From assembly GCA_963575745.1 (NCBI GenBank), contig CAUYUJ010000714.1:309619-373618 (forward strand): a stretch of DNA of 64,000 bases, given 5' to 3'. Positions 1-11,865 of this stretch are shown one piece after another; position 1 is the first letter of the stretch, and every line of letters begins with the position of its first letter. Made by a program: the position numbers and the translations under genes. This DNA is from Prorocentrum cordatum. Taxonomy: Eukaryota; Sar; Dinophyceae; Prorocentrales; Prorocentraceae. Below the pieces are notes generated by a model, which saw only the letters and a list, made by a program, of their open reading frames with translations, made no database searches and was not told where the DNA came from.

Positions 1-800
1 TTGGGCCCGTCTTGGGCCTCTCTTGGGCCCGTCTTGGGGCTCTCTTGGGCCATATTGGGGCCATCCATCTTGAGGCTTCAAGAGCCCATCGGCATCGGGA
101 GCAAAAAGGCGAGAAGGCCAAAAACATGAACTTCCCTTTGGTTTATCTCATGTTTTACCTCTCGGGGCCCTCTTGGGCCCGTCTTGGACATCTCTTGGGC
201 TCGTCTTGGGACTCTCCGGCGCCATCTTGGAGCCATCTGGAGACCTGGAGAGCCGATGGGGAGCAACAACTCGAGCAAGCCAAACATATTGATGCGCCCT
301 GGGCGTTTCAAAGGATTTTGGCCTCTCGGGGCCCTCTTGGCTCCGTCTTAGGCCTCTCTTGGGCCTGTATTGGGGCGATCTTGGGGCCATCTGGGGCCCA
401 TCTTAAGGCTTCAAGAGCCCATTGGAAGCGAAAAGGCGAGAAGATCACAACCATTACTTCTTTGTTTTAGTTTTTGAAGGGTTTGGGCCTCTCGGGGCCC
501 TCTTGGGCCCGTCTTGGGGCTCTCTCGGGTCTTGGAGCTCACAGGAGCCATCTTGGAGTCATTATGACTTTTCAAAGAGCCCATCGGAAGCGAAAAGGCG
601 AGAAGGCCAACAACATTGATTTTCCCTTTGCTTTTGAAGGGTTTTGACCTCTCGGCGTCCTCTTTGGTTCGTCTTGGGCCTCTCTGGGGCCCGTCTTGGA
701 GCTCTCTCGAACCCGTTTTGGGGCTCTCTTGGGCCATCTTGGAGAACTCTTGGGGCTCTTTCGGGGAGTCGGAGACGTCTCTGGAGGCGTTCTTGGAAAA
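1..800 (+). repeat. Tandem ~163-bp repeat (family G)
   Basis: About five imperfect copies of a ~163-bp unit. The landmark 'gagcccatcgg' (or a close variant) recurs near 88, 250, 414 and 577, followed each time by 'aaaaggcgagaaggcc'-like sequence. Between landmarks the DNA is made of short words such as 'ctcttgggcc' and 'gtcttgggg'. The same vocabulary returns at 17735-18160 and inverted at 21895-22520. The open frames here are by-products of the repeat. Confidence 0.75.
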
Positions 801-1039
801 CACCTGATAAAAGAAGAAGGGTAGGGGCCAATGTGCGTCCCCCCGTCGGTGCCACGATCCTCGTGCGGGGTGTCAAATTTGAGACCTCCCATGGGTCGAA
901 TAAGGACGCTCCAACGACCCGCGAAACGCCCCCTCCAGGCCCAGGGAGAGGGGGTAGGGGGAGGGGTCAAGCTACCCACCCGCCCGCAAGCCGTCTAGCT
1001 CACTCCCACCCGCCCTCCTTACACATAAGTAACACCCGA

Positions 1040-1800
1040 GCCTGTGCATGTTCAGCTGTCGTCTTTGGATGGGCAGCTACTGGGAACCAAAGCCGACCCC
1101 AGGTGCGCGGCGCGTGGGCGAGGTTCGCCACGCGTGCCAGGCGCGCCACACGCGCCAGGCACCCCTGCGGGCCGAGCGTGCCAGGCACGCTTGGTGCGCG
1201 AGATGCGCCACGTGCTCCGAGTGCGCCAGCTGCGCCGCACACTCCAGCCGCGCCAGGTGCGCCGCGTTCGGGGCACGTGCAGAGTGCGTCAGGTGCGCCT
1301 GCGCACGTGACAGCACACATCGGGAAACATGTCGGCCCCCGCCATCCTTGTCGAAAACCGATGCCCATCATTGTGTCTGGTGGTCCTGCGCACAGCAGGC
1401 CACGCGCCGCCCCCCCCGCCGTTCCTGTCAAAAACCATTTGACATTGATCGCGGGATGGCCGCGCATGATCCAGATTTAGCTGCGAGGTGCATGTTGTTT
1501 TGTTTTTTTTGTTTGCGTCAGGGAAGGTAGCCCTGCGCACAGCAGGGAATATGCTGACACCCCCGCCGTCCTTGACAATAACAATACAAAGTGTTCGCGG
1601 GCCTCACGAACATGACTCAAGACTTTGCCCCAAAGTATATGTTGCATTGTTTTTTGACAGGGATGGTGGGGGCAGGGCCGCATCGGGTTGGCCGCGCATG
1701 CTCCAAATATGGAGACAGAGTGCGGTTTGTATTGTTTTGTTGACAGGGATGGTGGGGGCGGGTGGGCATGGTGTCGGCATGGGGTCGGGTTGGCCCCCGG
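1040..1800. repeat. GCGCCAGG-like repeats and inverted CCCCGCC modules
   Basis: 1090-1300 is a degenerate array of 'gcgccagg'/'gcgccac' words. From 1325 modules such as 'cccccgccatccttgtc' occur (about 1336, 1417, 1560) and then appear inverted as 'gacagggatggtggggg' (about 1658 and 1742), alternating with 'ggccgcgcatg'. No gene is recognised. Confidence 0.5.
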
Positions 1801-2059
1801 TCGACTGGGGGAGGGGGTGTATATCAAGAAGGAGTGATAACCCCTCCCCGAAGGGGAAGAAGAGGAAGAAGGGACTTTAATGTGTTCCAGCCCCCCCCCC
1901 CGGAGAACTGGCGGCTGGAGAACTGGAACCGGAGAACTGGCGCACCCCCCCTTGGCGCCCCCCCCCCCCCCCCCCACAACCCCCATTCCCCGGCAGACAG
2001 AGCCACCCCGGCACCCCCCCCAGCTGAGCTGAAGCTCTTGCTCTAGGTTGAAGCCTGAG

Positions 2060-2194
2060 CCTTGCCATCGCTCGGACGTGTGCAATTTTTTCTTCGGCGA
2101 GGACCATCGAGGAGCATCCTTGATCATTTGGCGAAAACACCACGCACGAAACCGAAAAAAAGCACAGCGAGTGGACGTCCGAGCGATGGCAAGG
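2060..2194. mobile_element. MITE-like element, copy 1
   Basis: A 135-bp element bounded by perfect 20-bp terminal inverted repeats: left arm 2060-2079 (CCTTGCCATCGCTCGGACGT) and its exact reverse complement at 2175-2194. The interior carries 'cgaggaccatcgaggagcat' and is shared with copies at 14576-14704 and 41761-41880. There is no coding capacity. It lies just upstream of the small ORF at 2265. Confidence 0.8.
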
Positions 2195-2264
2195 AGCTGT
2201 AGCTTGAGCTTCTTGAAACTCACACGCCGGAACGGCGTATTTTCTGCATCTCTACGGCTCCATC

Positions 2265-2612
2265 ATGCTCATCGTGGCCTCGGGCGTGTACGGATGGATC
2301 ATCTACCCGGCAGTCATGAGCTACGACGAGGCGGAGGCCAAGATGAACAAGAAGCTCGCGAGGATGGAGAAGCGAGCGGAGCACAGAGCACGCGCCCAGG
2401 AGCAGCAGATGCAGGTGCAGCAGCAGTGCATGGTCCAGCAAATGTATCCGCAGCCTCAGCCCGTGGGCAACATGGCGATGCCGATGCAGATGGCCCCCCA
2501 GATCCAGATGTCAGGGGTGGGCGGTGCGCACATGCCGGTGGGGCAGATGGCCCACCTGGACGGCGCCGCCATGCCCGCGCCGCAGGGCGGCGAGCTGCAG
2601 GCGAATTTCTGA
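2265..2612 (+). CDS. Small membrane-anchored Q/M-rich protein (possibly a last exon)
   Basis: A 115-residue frame not built from simple repeats. Residues 1-17 are hydrophobic (MLIVASGVYGWIIYPAV) and look like a membrane segment. Residues 18-45 are charged and helical (AEAKMNKKLARMEKRAEHRA), and the rest is rich in Gln, Met and Pro before a TGA stop. The reading stays open upstream to about 2217 (FLHLYGSI precedes the Met), so this could be the terminal exon of a longer gene. No AG acceptor is visible between the in-frame stop at 2214 and the Met, so I keep the ATG at 2265. The family is not recognised. Confidence 0.5.
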   Translation: MLIVASGVYGWIIYPAVMSYDEAEAKMNKKLARMEKRAEHRARAQEQQMQVQQQCMVQQMYPQPQPVGNMAMPMQMAPQIQMSGVGGAHMPVGQMAHLDGAAMPAPQGGELQANF

Positions 2613-2914
2613 GGGAGCTCCGGGCCCGTCGCGTCGCACGACTTCCGCCTCGCGGAATGGACGGGGCGGGGTCGGCCTATGGGACGGGACGGGGATGTGG
2701 AGGCTGATGCAATGAATCCAGAAGGCTCTGCGCGTCGCACTGTCGCGGAGGCGCCCGCGCAGCGCCCCGGGCGCCTCCGCGCTGCGTCGCCCGGCTGCCA
2801 CCGTCCAAGGCGCCGGCACCGAGGGGTACCGGGCGCCTGCTTTTCCACGCGGCGGTCTGTTGTGGACCCCGTGGTCCGTGGCTCGACGAGCGAAAGACGG
2901 TGTGCACACAAACT

Positions 2915-3065
2915 GTCAGAGCTCCGAGCGGATTTCTTGTGTCTGCGCTGGGCCCCCCCCCCAGGCGGCGCCTCCAGCGCCGCCTCTGGCGCGCTCCGCG
3001 CGCCAGGGAGAGGGTTCCAGCGCTGCGAGGAGCTCCGAAAGTGCATGTTTGTGTCGTCTTTTGTT
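2915..3065 (-). repeat. Dispersed repeat family F (minus copy)
   Basis: The reverse complement resembles 52325-52480: both contain 'gcggagcgcgccag', then 'ggaggcgccgcc' and 'gagaaatccg'-like sequence. The two copies are diverged and about 49 kb apart. Confidence 0.6.
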
Positions 3066-3562
3066 CTAGTGGCCCGAGGTCGCACTGACTGGAGAGGGGG
3101 GATGAGGGGGATGAGGAGGAGGAGGACGAGGGTCATCAGTGGCTTGAGGTGGAAGAAGGCGCCGTGCACCTTGTGCCCGTGCTCCCGCCGCTATCAGGGC
3201 ACTCCGCACTGGAAGGCCGCTGACCTAATTATGAGAGCTGTAGCCTTGATGGAGACGGGGGCATTGATGTGCAGAGGGAAGGTGGAACCATCGGAGCAGA
3301 GGAGGAGCAAACGGAGCCGGCGCGCGCCCAGGTTTCAACGGGCAGGGCTGCGGCTCGCAAGGGGTTGCCACAGTCTCCCCGTCTGGCCTTCTCTGCCAAG
3401 GGGCAGAGTGATGGTCTCAGCCATCCCCCGTCCCCGTCTGCCAGTTTTCACACCTCCGAGCCTGTTCCTACTCTCTGCTTGCCCTCGGCTGACGCAGCTC
3501 AGGCAGCTGCAGGCAGCGTCGACGGTGGAGGTCACTGCCCGATCGCGAAATCTTCCAGGGCG

Positions 3563-3740
3563 CGCTCTTCTTCCTCTTCCTCCTCCTCCTCCTCCTCCTC
3601 CTCCTCCTCTTCCTCCTCATTCTCCTTTTCCTCCTCCTCCTGTTCCTTCTCCTCCTCCTCCTGCTCCTCGTCCTCCTCCTCCACCTCCTCCTCGTCCTGC
3701 CCCTCCTCCTCTTCCTCCTCCTCCTCCTCCTCCTCCCTGT
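3563..3740. repeat. Interrupted TCC tract
   Basis: About 175 bp of (TCC)n with scattered CTT, CTG and CAC interruptions. Both strands give long Ser- or Glu-rich frames that are not taken as genes. Confidence 0.9.
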
Positions 3741-4052
3741 TTTCAGGGGAGTGCAAGTTTACTTCTTGATCCGCGGACGTTTTGACGGTAACGTCAACGA
3801 GGATTGCGCAAGCCCGCAATACCGATCTTCGAGCCTGAATCAGGGGCCAGAGTTGAGGCCACGTTTGCTGGACAGCCATGCCAGCTTCTTGCTACAAGAA
3901 GTGTCTTGCCCATTACATGTTGGCCCTCGCGTGACCCCGGGTTTGTTTCGTGCACGTTGCTGGCACCATGGTCAGCAGAGGTTCGTGATAGTTCTGATGC
4001 ACAGAAATGGAGCGAAAGCCGACGCGAGGAAGCCGTGGCTGGGGCACATTAC

Positions 4053-4147
4053 CAGAGGAGGAGGAGGAGGAGGAGGAGGAGGAGGAGGAGGAGGAAGAGG
4101 AGGAGGAGGAGGAGGAGGAGGAGGAGGAGGAGGAGGAGGAGGAGGTA
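4053..4147. repeat. GGA tract
   Basis: About 95 bp of nearly pure (GGA)n. It gives Glu-, Gly- and Arg-rich shadow frames. Confidence 0.95.
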
Positions 4148-4534
4148 GCCCCCACCCGTCATCCTCAGGTGGAGAACGGCATGGACAAGGTCGAGGCGCG
4201 CATGAACGAGGGCGTCACGATGCTGAGCTCCCTGTGGTCCGGGGGCATGCGCTGGCTCGACGGTGCGGCCTCGGAGCACGGGGACACCGGGATCAACACG
4301 AGTACGCCCAGCCCACCTTTGGGGAGGGGGCCCCGGGGGAGGAGGAGGCAGGAGACGGAGGAGGAGGAGCCGAGGACAGAGCAGAGCCGACAGAGCGCGG
4401 GGCGAGCGCGGCGAGAGGCGGCGCGAAGCGATCTGCAGCAGTGCGCGCGAAGGCCCTGGCACGCCCGACCGGCAGTGCCCCGCCAGACGTGCAGCAAGCC
4501 CAGCCCCCTCTCCTGCGACGCCGCAGTCGTTTTC

Positions 4535-4890
4535 TGACGTGGGCCCTCAGACCTCCCGACCCCTTCCCGGGCTCGTCTCGATTCCTCCGATTCGATTCGA
4601 TTCGACTTCGATGGCTTCCGATTCCGATTCCATTCGACTTGGGATTCGGATGTGGGTTCCGATGTCTCACTGGAGGTATACTACTCTGCCGATTTCTGCC
4701 GATTCGACTCCTCCCGACTTGGCTGCCGATTTCTGCCGATCCGATGAATTTCGATCGCCGATTCGACTTGTCGATTCGATTCTGAGACCTCCCGACCCCT
4801 TCCCGGGGACCAGCTGATCATCCTCGGACGTTTGTTGACGGTCCCGGGCCCGGGAGGCGGCCTCCGGAGGCCGAAAGCACGGGACAGCCG
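4535..4890 (+). repeat. Dispersed repeat family C with a GATTCGATTC segment
   Basis: Two modules reading 'cctcccgaccccttcccggg' begin near 4552 and 4788 and enclose a 'gattcgattcgacttc' array. The second is followed by 'ttgacggtcccgggcccggg' and 'ggaggccgaaag'. The same order of words recurs at 11335-11455, 23870-23965 and 52035-52140, and inverted near 16137-16245. Confidence 0.65.
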
Positions 4891-5149
4891 GCCGTCGCGA
4901 CTCTGCTGCAAGGCCCGGATCTGCAGGCGTGAACAGCAGGCTAAGTCTGACCCGAAGAGCGGCAGTGCCGATGGTCAAGAGACTTTCCCGCCTCTTGCCG
5001 GCCCCAGCGTCTCTTCTGCGTCTCCTGGGGCCAGCCCCAAGTCTCGCGGTACACGCATGGCAGGAGGAAGAAGACCTCTCTCTCTCTTTCCCGACTTGTT
5101 CTTCTCGCTTTTTTCCAGGGGCGCAAGATGTCATGATAGCAATACGTTC

Positions 5150-5920
5150 TAAAACTCACCGGACTTCCCAGATGCCCGAATGCTCCACAAGGGCCGCTAG
5201 ACGCTGCAAAATGTTCTGGACTCATCGGGAGCCGATCGCATCAAGACATCATTTTCCGCCTACTTTCCAGGAGCCGTAGCATGCTGTGTCTTCCTTTCCT
5301 GGGCCCCCAGGACCCGACGCACATGCACGCGTGCACGCATGGAGCCACACGCGCAGGGTTGGCATGGCGCCTGCCCCGGCTCCTGTCACAAAGCCGGCCC
5401 CGCATTCTGGTGAGGTCAGCCTTCCAGACCTCGGGAGGCTGCGATTGCGCTTACGACCCTCCAGCCACCGTGCTACCACAAGGAACGCCGACCGAATAAG
5501 GGACGGAGGGGGCTTTTTCTGGCAACGGCGAGACCCTACCACGAAGAGGTCCCACGATCTCGATCTCAGGATCGGCCCGAAAATGAGAGCCTTGCCCCGA
5601 GTCCAAAACGGTCCTGATCTCAGCGTCTTGGCTGCAGTCCTCCAGAGCTCCCGACCCCAGCCTCGGAAGTCCGGCGTGCTCGCTACGGCGAGGCGGAACA
5701 GCGCGCCGAGGCGAGTGGAAGAGCGTCCATCCTCGCGGCGCGTGGTGGACAGGAGCTCCCCTGGCCGCGACCAGGGCCGCACTGCTGGCCCTCTGCGCCC
5801 TGTGCCCAGGGCCGGCAGGGCCCGACCAGGCGCGGGGCAGGTGGGAGCGCGCCGCAACACTGGGGCCTCTGTCGGCCTCGACGGAGGGAGGAGGGGGTGA
5901 AATAGGAGGAGGAGCAGGAG
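5150..5920. other. Non-repetitive stretch, no gene recognised
   Basis: Moderately complex sequence with overlapping frames on both strands (for example 5249-5860 minus and 5286-5900 plus). None shows a recognisable domain, and no splice-consistent set of exons was found. Confidence 0.4.
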
Positions 5921-5929
5921 GATGGTGAG

Positions 5930-5984
5930 GGAGGAGGAGGAGGAGGAGGAGGAGGAGGAGGAGGAGGAGGAAGAGGAGGAGGGG

Positions 5985-6070
<86 letters not shown>

Positions 6071-7065
6071 GTGATGGTGATGGTGATGGTGATGGTGATG
6101 GTGGTGGTGGTGATGGTGATGGTGATGGTGATGGTGATGGTGATGATGATGATGATGATGATGCTGCTGCTGATGATGATGATGATTTTGATGATGATGA
6201 TGATGGTGGTGGTGGTGATGATGATGACGATGATGATGATGATGATGCTGCTGATGATGATGACGACGATGATGATGATGATGACGGTGATGCTGATGCT
6301 GATGTTGATGCTGATGATGATGGTGAGGTTGATGTTGACGGTGATGATGATGAAGATGATGAAGATGATGATGATGATGATGATGATGATGGTGATGTTG
6401 ATGATGATGTTGATGATGATGGTGATGGTGTTGGTGAGTATGATGATGTTGATGTTGATGCTGTTGATTATGATGATGCTGGCAACGATGACGATGGCGA
6501 TGATGATGATGATGATGATGATGCTGATGCTTGTGATGATGATGCTGAGGGTGATGATGATGCTGATGATGATGGTGATGTTTCTGATGATGATGACGAT
6601 GATGATGAGGATGATGATGGTGATGGTGATGGTGATAGTGATGATATTGGTGAGTATGATAATGCTGATACTGATGTTGATGATGATGATGATGATGCTG
6701 ATGATGATGCTGCTGATGATGATGCTGATGATGATGCTAGTGATGATGATGCTGATGATGATGAGGAGGAGGAGGAGGAGGAGGACGAGGGGGAGGAGGA
6801 GGTGGAGGAGGAGGAGAAGGACGGGGAGGGGGGGATGGAGCGGCAGGAGGAGGAGGAGGAGGAGGAGGAGGAGGAGGAGGGTGGCGGAGGGTGGAGGAGG
6901 AGGGGCGGAGGCGGAGGGGGCGGCGGCGGAGGAGGAGGAAAGTCAGGATGAGCAGGATGAGGTTCAGGAGGAGGATCAGGAGGAGGATAGGGAGACAGGT
7001 GCGAAGGGGGAGGATGGGGAGGAGAAGGAGGAGGATGAGGAGGCTGCGAAGGAGAAGAAAGACAA
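5930..7065. repeat. GGA / GAT / GGA composite microsatellite
   Basis: A GGA tract (about 5930-5985) passes into about 780 bp of GAT repeats with GGT and GCT variants (5987-6765), then into a GGA-rich tract to about 7065. The Met-rich 402-residue frame is a repeat shadow. Confidence 0.95.
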
Positions 7066-7705
7066 GGCGAAGGAGGAAGGAGAAGTTCCGCCATTCGTGT
7101 CCAAAGAAATGCAACATGCAGATTGCAGCAAAAGTTGGACCGTGCGCGAGCGCCCCGACTGGGCGCAGATGCCCTCAGAGTGTCCTCTGCTCTGATCAAC
7201 ACACACTACAAACACACAGCGTGGCAAGAGAGCTGTTCCGTGAGCGTTGTGCGAACATTTTCCATTCGTTATTGCAGGAGGGCGGCGGTGGTCTGCGTTG
7301 CGTCAGCTCACGACTTCTGACAATCCATAGAGTGAGCACGTTCTTCCAACACTTGGATAATGCGCGTCCTTTGCTGTCGCTTCACATTGGTGTTTGACAT
7401 CGGCAGCACAAACAGCAGGAGCAGTGAGAAGGGGTGATCTAAGGGTTAACGGAGGCTTTTCTGAAGTGTTGGCTGTCTTCGGGCCGTTCTGTCCTGGGCC
7501 TCTGGAAGCTTCAGTGGCCTCCAGGGGCCCACTGGATGCCTCCAAATCTCCAAATACCTCCAGGAACCTGTCGGGGACCTCCGAATACTCATCCTCTTCC
7601 TCTTCCCCCTCCTCCTCCTCATCCTCATCCTCCTCGGCGTGATCCATGTCCGCCGCACGACTGGATTGTCATGCCTCGCGTGGCCTCCACGGCTACGCGC
7701 TAGTC

Positions 7706-8168
7706 CGAGGAGGAGGAAGGGAGGGAGGAGCAGCGGGAGGAGGAGGTGGAGGAGGAAGAGGAAGAAGAGGAGGAGGAGGAAGAAGAGGAGGAGGAGGAGG
7801 AGAAAGAGAAAGAGGAGGAGGGAGAAAGGAGGAGGGAGGAGGGAGGGGGGAGGAGGGAGGAGGGAGGAGGGAGGAGGGAGGAGGAGGGAGGCAGCAGGAG
7901 AAGGAGAGGAGGAGGAGGAGGAGGAGGGAGAGAGGAGGAGGAGGAGGAGACACGAGGAGGAGGAGGAGGAGGAGGAGGAGGAGGCAGGAGGAGGGGGGGA
8001 GGATCAGGAGGATGGGGAGCAGGGAGGGGGAAGGAGGTCGACGACGACGGCGACGACGACGATGCAGGTAGCGAGGAGCACGGCGCGAGGGGCACACATC
8101 CTCCCCCCTCCTCCTCCTGCTTCTCCTCCTCCTCCTCCTCCTCCTTCTCCTCCCTCCCTCCCTCCCTG
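7706..8168. repeat. GGA tract facing a TCC tract
   Basis: About 300 bp of GGA/GGGA (7706-8015) is followed by a short GAC run (8038-8062) and a TCC tract (8100-8168). The purine tract and the pyrimidine tract could pair as a stem. Confidence 0.9.
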
Positions 8169-8504
8169 CCTCTGTCCTCCTCGCGGTCAGGGTCCTCAGT
8201 GGGTCTGCTCGATCTCGTGTGCCCGCGTGGAGGTGCGATCGTTCGCGAGTCTTGCTGCCCCTGGCCTAGGCTGGGGCCCGAGAGTAGCCCGATGCCCTCA
8301 CGCGACCGAGAGCGAGCGCACTGGAGGTGGACCAGTCGTGCAGCTCTCCCCGGCGCCCTGCGACGAGGGCCTACACTCGAGGAAGGAAGAGGGGGAGGAA
8401 GGAGAGAGACGGAGGGAGAAGGAGGGACGAGGAACGAGGGATGGTGTTGAGGAGAAGGATGAGTAGGGGAAGGATGAGGAGGAGAGCAGCGCACCCCCTG
8501 AAGG

Positions 8505-8623
8505 ACAACAACATCATGGATGGAAAGTGTACGTGGGATGGGGATTGCTCCGGCTACACCATCTCCGGCATTGCCATCGAGGACATCGTCGAGATCGATG
8601 CCAACGTCATCTTGATGAAGTGA
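8505..8623 (+). CDS. Possible terminal exon, unknown protein
   Basis: A 40-codon non-repetitive patch between microsatellites, ending in TGA at 8621. It reads LKDNNIMDGKCTWDGDCSGY followed by TISGIAIEDIVEIDANVILM-K. By eye 34 of 41 codons end in G or C, as expected for coding DNA in such a genome. The minus strand is also open here, so strand is a preference. 'gagcag' at about 8485-8490 could be the acceptor. The family is not recognised. Confidence 0.35.
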
Positions 8624-8629
8624 CACCAT

Positions 8630-10165
8630 CTCATTCAGTTGTTGCCAGGCAGGGGGAGCTCCGAAGGGGCCAGTAGTCATTGGGACCTGCTCTGTGTACA
8701 TTCTAGTTTCCTGAATGCGATTTCCAAGAGCACATTAGGCCGCCTTGCGACGGCATTGAGGGGAGCCCATTGTGTGTTGCCTATTTTTTGGGGCTTAGGC
8801 CATGGCCGTCCTGCTCTACGATGGCACATGGTGGCACCCGTCATCTTCCTTGGACGGCATGTGGAATTCGCCAGGCATGGAATTCGATAAGTATCCGCAG
8901 CGCATTACTTCCCCTCCGTCATTCACAACTCCATTCTTGCCTTTGGGAGCCGCACTGCCATGTTGCACACAGTTCCAGATAGGGCGTTCCAGCAATGGCC
9001 TCCCCTTCGAGGGATCGAGAGTTTGTCTTCTCTTCCTCGGCAGAAGGCGGCGGTAGTAGAACGAGGTCGCCTCCGCCGGCGGAAGGTCCGCGGAAGTTGG
9101 CGGAAACAAAATCTGTCCCACGAGAGATGGCAATGTTCGGGGGTTCAGGGATTCCAGAACCCGCCAAAGTGCAAAGCAGATTGAGTGGTAGGGTGCACAG
9201 ATCGGGTGCCCAAAGTTGCAAGCTCGATATCGGTGCAGAAGTTCGCTGCGGGCGTCCTACGCCAGAAGGTCATGCGAGCGGCCAGCACAAGTCCTTCGGC
9301 GGTATCTGTCTGCACCTGGCGATCTCCGCCTTGTCCAGGGCTCGTTTCGATTCCTCCGATGCGACTGCCAAAGCCCTCGCATACCTCCGAGTCTGAGCTC
9401 ACGCCTACGCTGGAGCGAAGCCCAAGCCTGAGCTAAAAGCTCCCGTACACGTGAAAGTCGCCAGACGAGCAGACCGAAGGGCGACCCTGGCCCGGGCCTG
9501 CCAGGTGAAGCCAAGCCGGGCCGCTCTCAAACTCTCTCCCTCTCCCGCCTCGTCGCGGCACTCGGCACACAGCGGAGGCGGAGCTGAACGACCCAGGAGC
9601 TTCTCCCGAGGAGCGCGTCTCGCGGGCAGGCAGCCGCGTCGCAGGGTCCAGGGCCGCGAGCCGCGGGCGCTCTCACTACACCGTCCTTTGCGAACCTCAC
9701 CACCGCATTAATTCGACGTCTCGTGGCCTCCCGCTTGAGACTCGGACCGACCGCGCGGCGCATGGTCCCCTCTTCTATGCGGCGCGCAGCTGGTCTCCGA
9801 ACGCATTGAGGACAGACGGATGCGTGCGCTCGCCTCGCTCCTCGCGGCATCCGCTCTCTTCGTCCCCCCACCCTCCCGCACCCCCCCCTCTTATAGATGG
9901 CTGCGCAGCGCGCCCGCGTTGCGGCGCGGTGGCCTGACCACGGGATTCGGTGTAGACGCGGAGAGCCGCGGCCAGCCTGGTGCATGCATGACACAAATAG
10001 GGTTACTCTTCTTCTGCTCCGGGATGGCGTTTCGTTGTGAAAAAAGTTGCTCATATTGCCGCTGGTGCTGCTCCCCATCCTCCGATTCCTCGTCCCTAAT
10101 CTTCCTCGTGCTCCGTCCCTCCCTCCCCCCCCGCCCAGGCGGGTCTCGCTGGCAGGATAGTAGGG
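8630..10165. other. Mostly unique sequence, no gene recognised
   Basis: Low in simple repeats. 9330-9370 carries 'cgtttcgattcctccgat', a word also seen in the family C block at 4570-4600. Frames on both strands are short and show no recognisable domain. Confidence 0.4.
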
Positions 10166-10179
10166 ACGGACTTGCAACC

Positions 10180-11140
10180 AAGCGAGCGGGCGGACCCATG
10201 CGGGCGGACCTTGAAGGACAAGTCGGACGGGTCAGGTACTCCAGATGTCGTAACAAAAGGGAGGGGGTCTGGACCCTCCAGGACAAGCCATTTCAGACCC
10301 CCCCCCGTGGGAGAACCCTCCAAGACATCGTCCCCAGACCCCCCCAGGCCCTCCAAGATGGCCTGGAAGAGACCCCCCCCCAGAAATGAGACCCCCCTCG
10401 CTTTATTACGAAATCTGGAGTAAGCGAGACATTAAACTTGGCGGGCGAGCTTTCCAGCAAGCGAGCGGGGGTACCCCGAGCAGCGGGGCAGGCGGGCGGA
10501 CTCGGAGCGGGCGGTCTGGGCGGACCCCATCTCACATGCCGGGCGGACCCTGTCTGGTCGCGCGGACGGACAGTAGTTGGCGGGTCGGGCGGCCGGGTCG
10601 GGCGCACCCGCATGCGGATCGGGCATGCGGGTCCTACGGACGTGTCGGGCCCAGGCAGCAAGCGAGCGGGCGGACCCAACGGGGCGGGTTGGGCGGGCGG
10701 GTCCTGACAGACGGGTCGCGCGGGCGGGCCGGGCGGACCCTGCCAGACCGATCGGGCTGGGACATTCAAAGTGCCGGGCTGGCTTCCAACCAAGCGAGCG
10801 CATGGAGAGTCAGGAGCGGGTTGGGCGGGCAAACCCTGACGGACGTGTCGGGCGGGCTGGTCGGTTTGTGGGGCGGTCCAGGCGGTAAATTGAGCGGGTC
10901 GGGCGTGTCGCTCGCTGAGGGGGCACGATCGGGAGAAAGAAACGGGCACTCCAACTTTTATAATAAAGGGGGGGGGTCACAAACCTCCCAGACGAGCCAT
11001 TTTAGACCCCCCCCCGTCTGGGGCGACCTCCATCAAAAAGAAGCCCCCCCCAGGACGTGCCAAGACGAGACGATCCAGACCCCCCCAAGAAGGCAACCTC
11101 GGCGAACAAAACGACAGACCCCCCCCAGGACCTCACCGAA
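10180..11140. repeat. GCGGGCGGAC array between related flanking repeats
   Basis: 10180-10910 is a degenerate array of 'gagcgggcggaccc'/'gtcgggcggg' words. It is bordered by related direct repeats at about 10245-10370 and 10962-11130; both carry an A-rich start, a G-run, 'ccatttcagaccccccccc' (or 'ccattttagacc...') and C-runs. The layout recalls an element with long direct repeats, but no coding core is present. Confidence 0.55.
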
Positions 11141-11334
11141 GCCAGACCGGACCACCGCCAAAATGGGGAAGACGGCCGCATGCGCCCACCTGTTCATTCC
11201 AGCTGCTGTTCCGGCGAGGGCGCCCACATGCGCCCGCTCGCCCGCCCATTTCGGCACACCTCTCACGCGCATCGTGCCCCACGGGGAGTTCCAGTCGCAA
11301 CTCCAGCTACCCAGACCCCCGACGTCATGATTTT

Positions 11335-11455
11335 TTCGTGCCGCGACCCCCAGAGGTCCAGACCCAGTCCCCGGCACCGGCCTTTCATCCTGAGTCGTTT
11401 TGTGGACGGTCCCGAGGCCCGGCGATGGCCCCCAGAGGCCGAAGATGGCGAAAAG
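11335..11455 (+). repeat. Dispersed repeat family C
   Basis: Carries the family words in order: 'ccagtccccggcaccgg', 'tggacggtcccgaggcccgg', then 'cccccagaggccgaa'. Confidence 0.6.
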
Positions 11456-11464
11456 CCTCCCGCC

Positions 11465-11640
11465 GTGATTCAGGAGGAAAAGAAACACAGACACAATTAA
11501 TCGTCGAGTCCCAGGAAAATATGGGAAAGTATGGGAAGTGGGGGGGAAGACAAAAATCCAGAAAATATGAGAAAATATGGGAAATCATTTTATTTGTGTG
11601 TATTTATTTGTGTGTCCCTGGGCCCCTTCAGTGATCTTTT
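11465..11640 (+). repeat. Dispersed repeat family D (~165 bp)
   Basis: Runs from 'caggaggaaaagaaacacag' through 'atatgggaaagtatgggaag' to 'ccctgggccccttcagtg'. Copies occur at 39550-39725, 45295-45475 and, inverted, 35515-35665. The ends form an imperfect inverted repeat ('ttcaggagg' against 'ttgaagggg'), suggesting a small non-autonomous element. Confidence 0.75.
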
Positions 11641-11865
11641 TCTCAACGCGAGGGGGTCTGGGCAGGACGCCTGCGCACGCGGACCCGCCGATGGTCGCAA
11701 CCCCCGTCGCGCGGATCGCGCCCAGCGAGGGGCTCCGAGACGAGCTCCGGCGAAGGCTCCCGCGTGCGCCCCCTCGCCCCGCTCGGCGCACCCCTCGCGC
11801 GGCTCCTGCAGGGGAGGGCGCTGGGTCCAAGGACAGAACCAGGGTGGCGACGACGAGGGGGTCCT

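Noticed and set aside
1477-2223. Minus-strand frame sharing a peptide with frames at 14572-15660 and 41751-42530
   Set aside because: The shared peptide is the MITE-like element read on the minus strand in all three places.
5987-7195. 402-codon open frame of mostly Met and Val
   Set aside because: It is the GAT array read as ATG; it continues into GGA repeat without any domain.
8505-8623. Minus-strand reading of the same patch (DDVGIDLDDVLDGNAGDGV)
   Set aside because: Codon endings favour the plus strand; kept only as a caveat in that entry.
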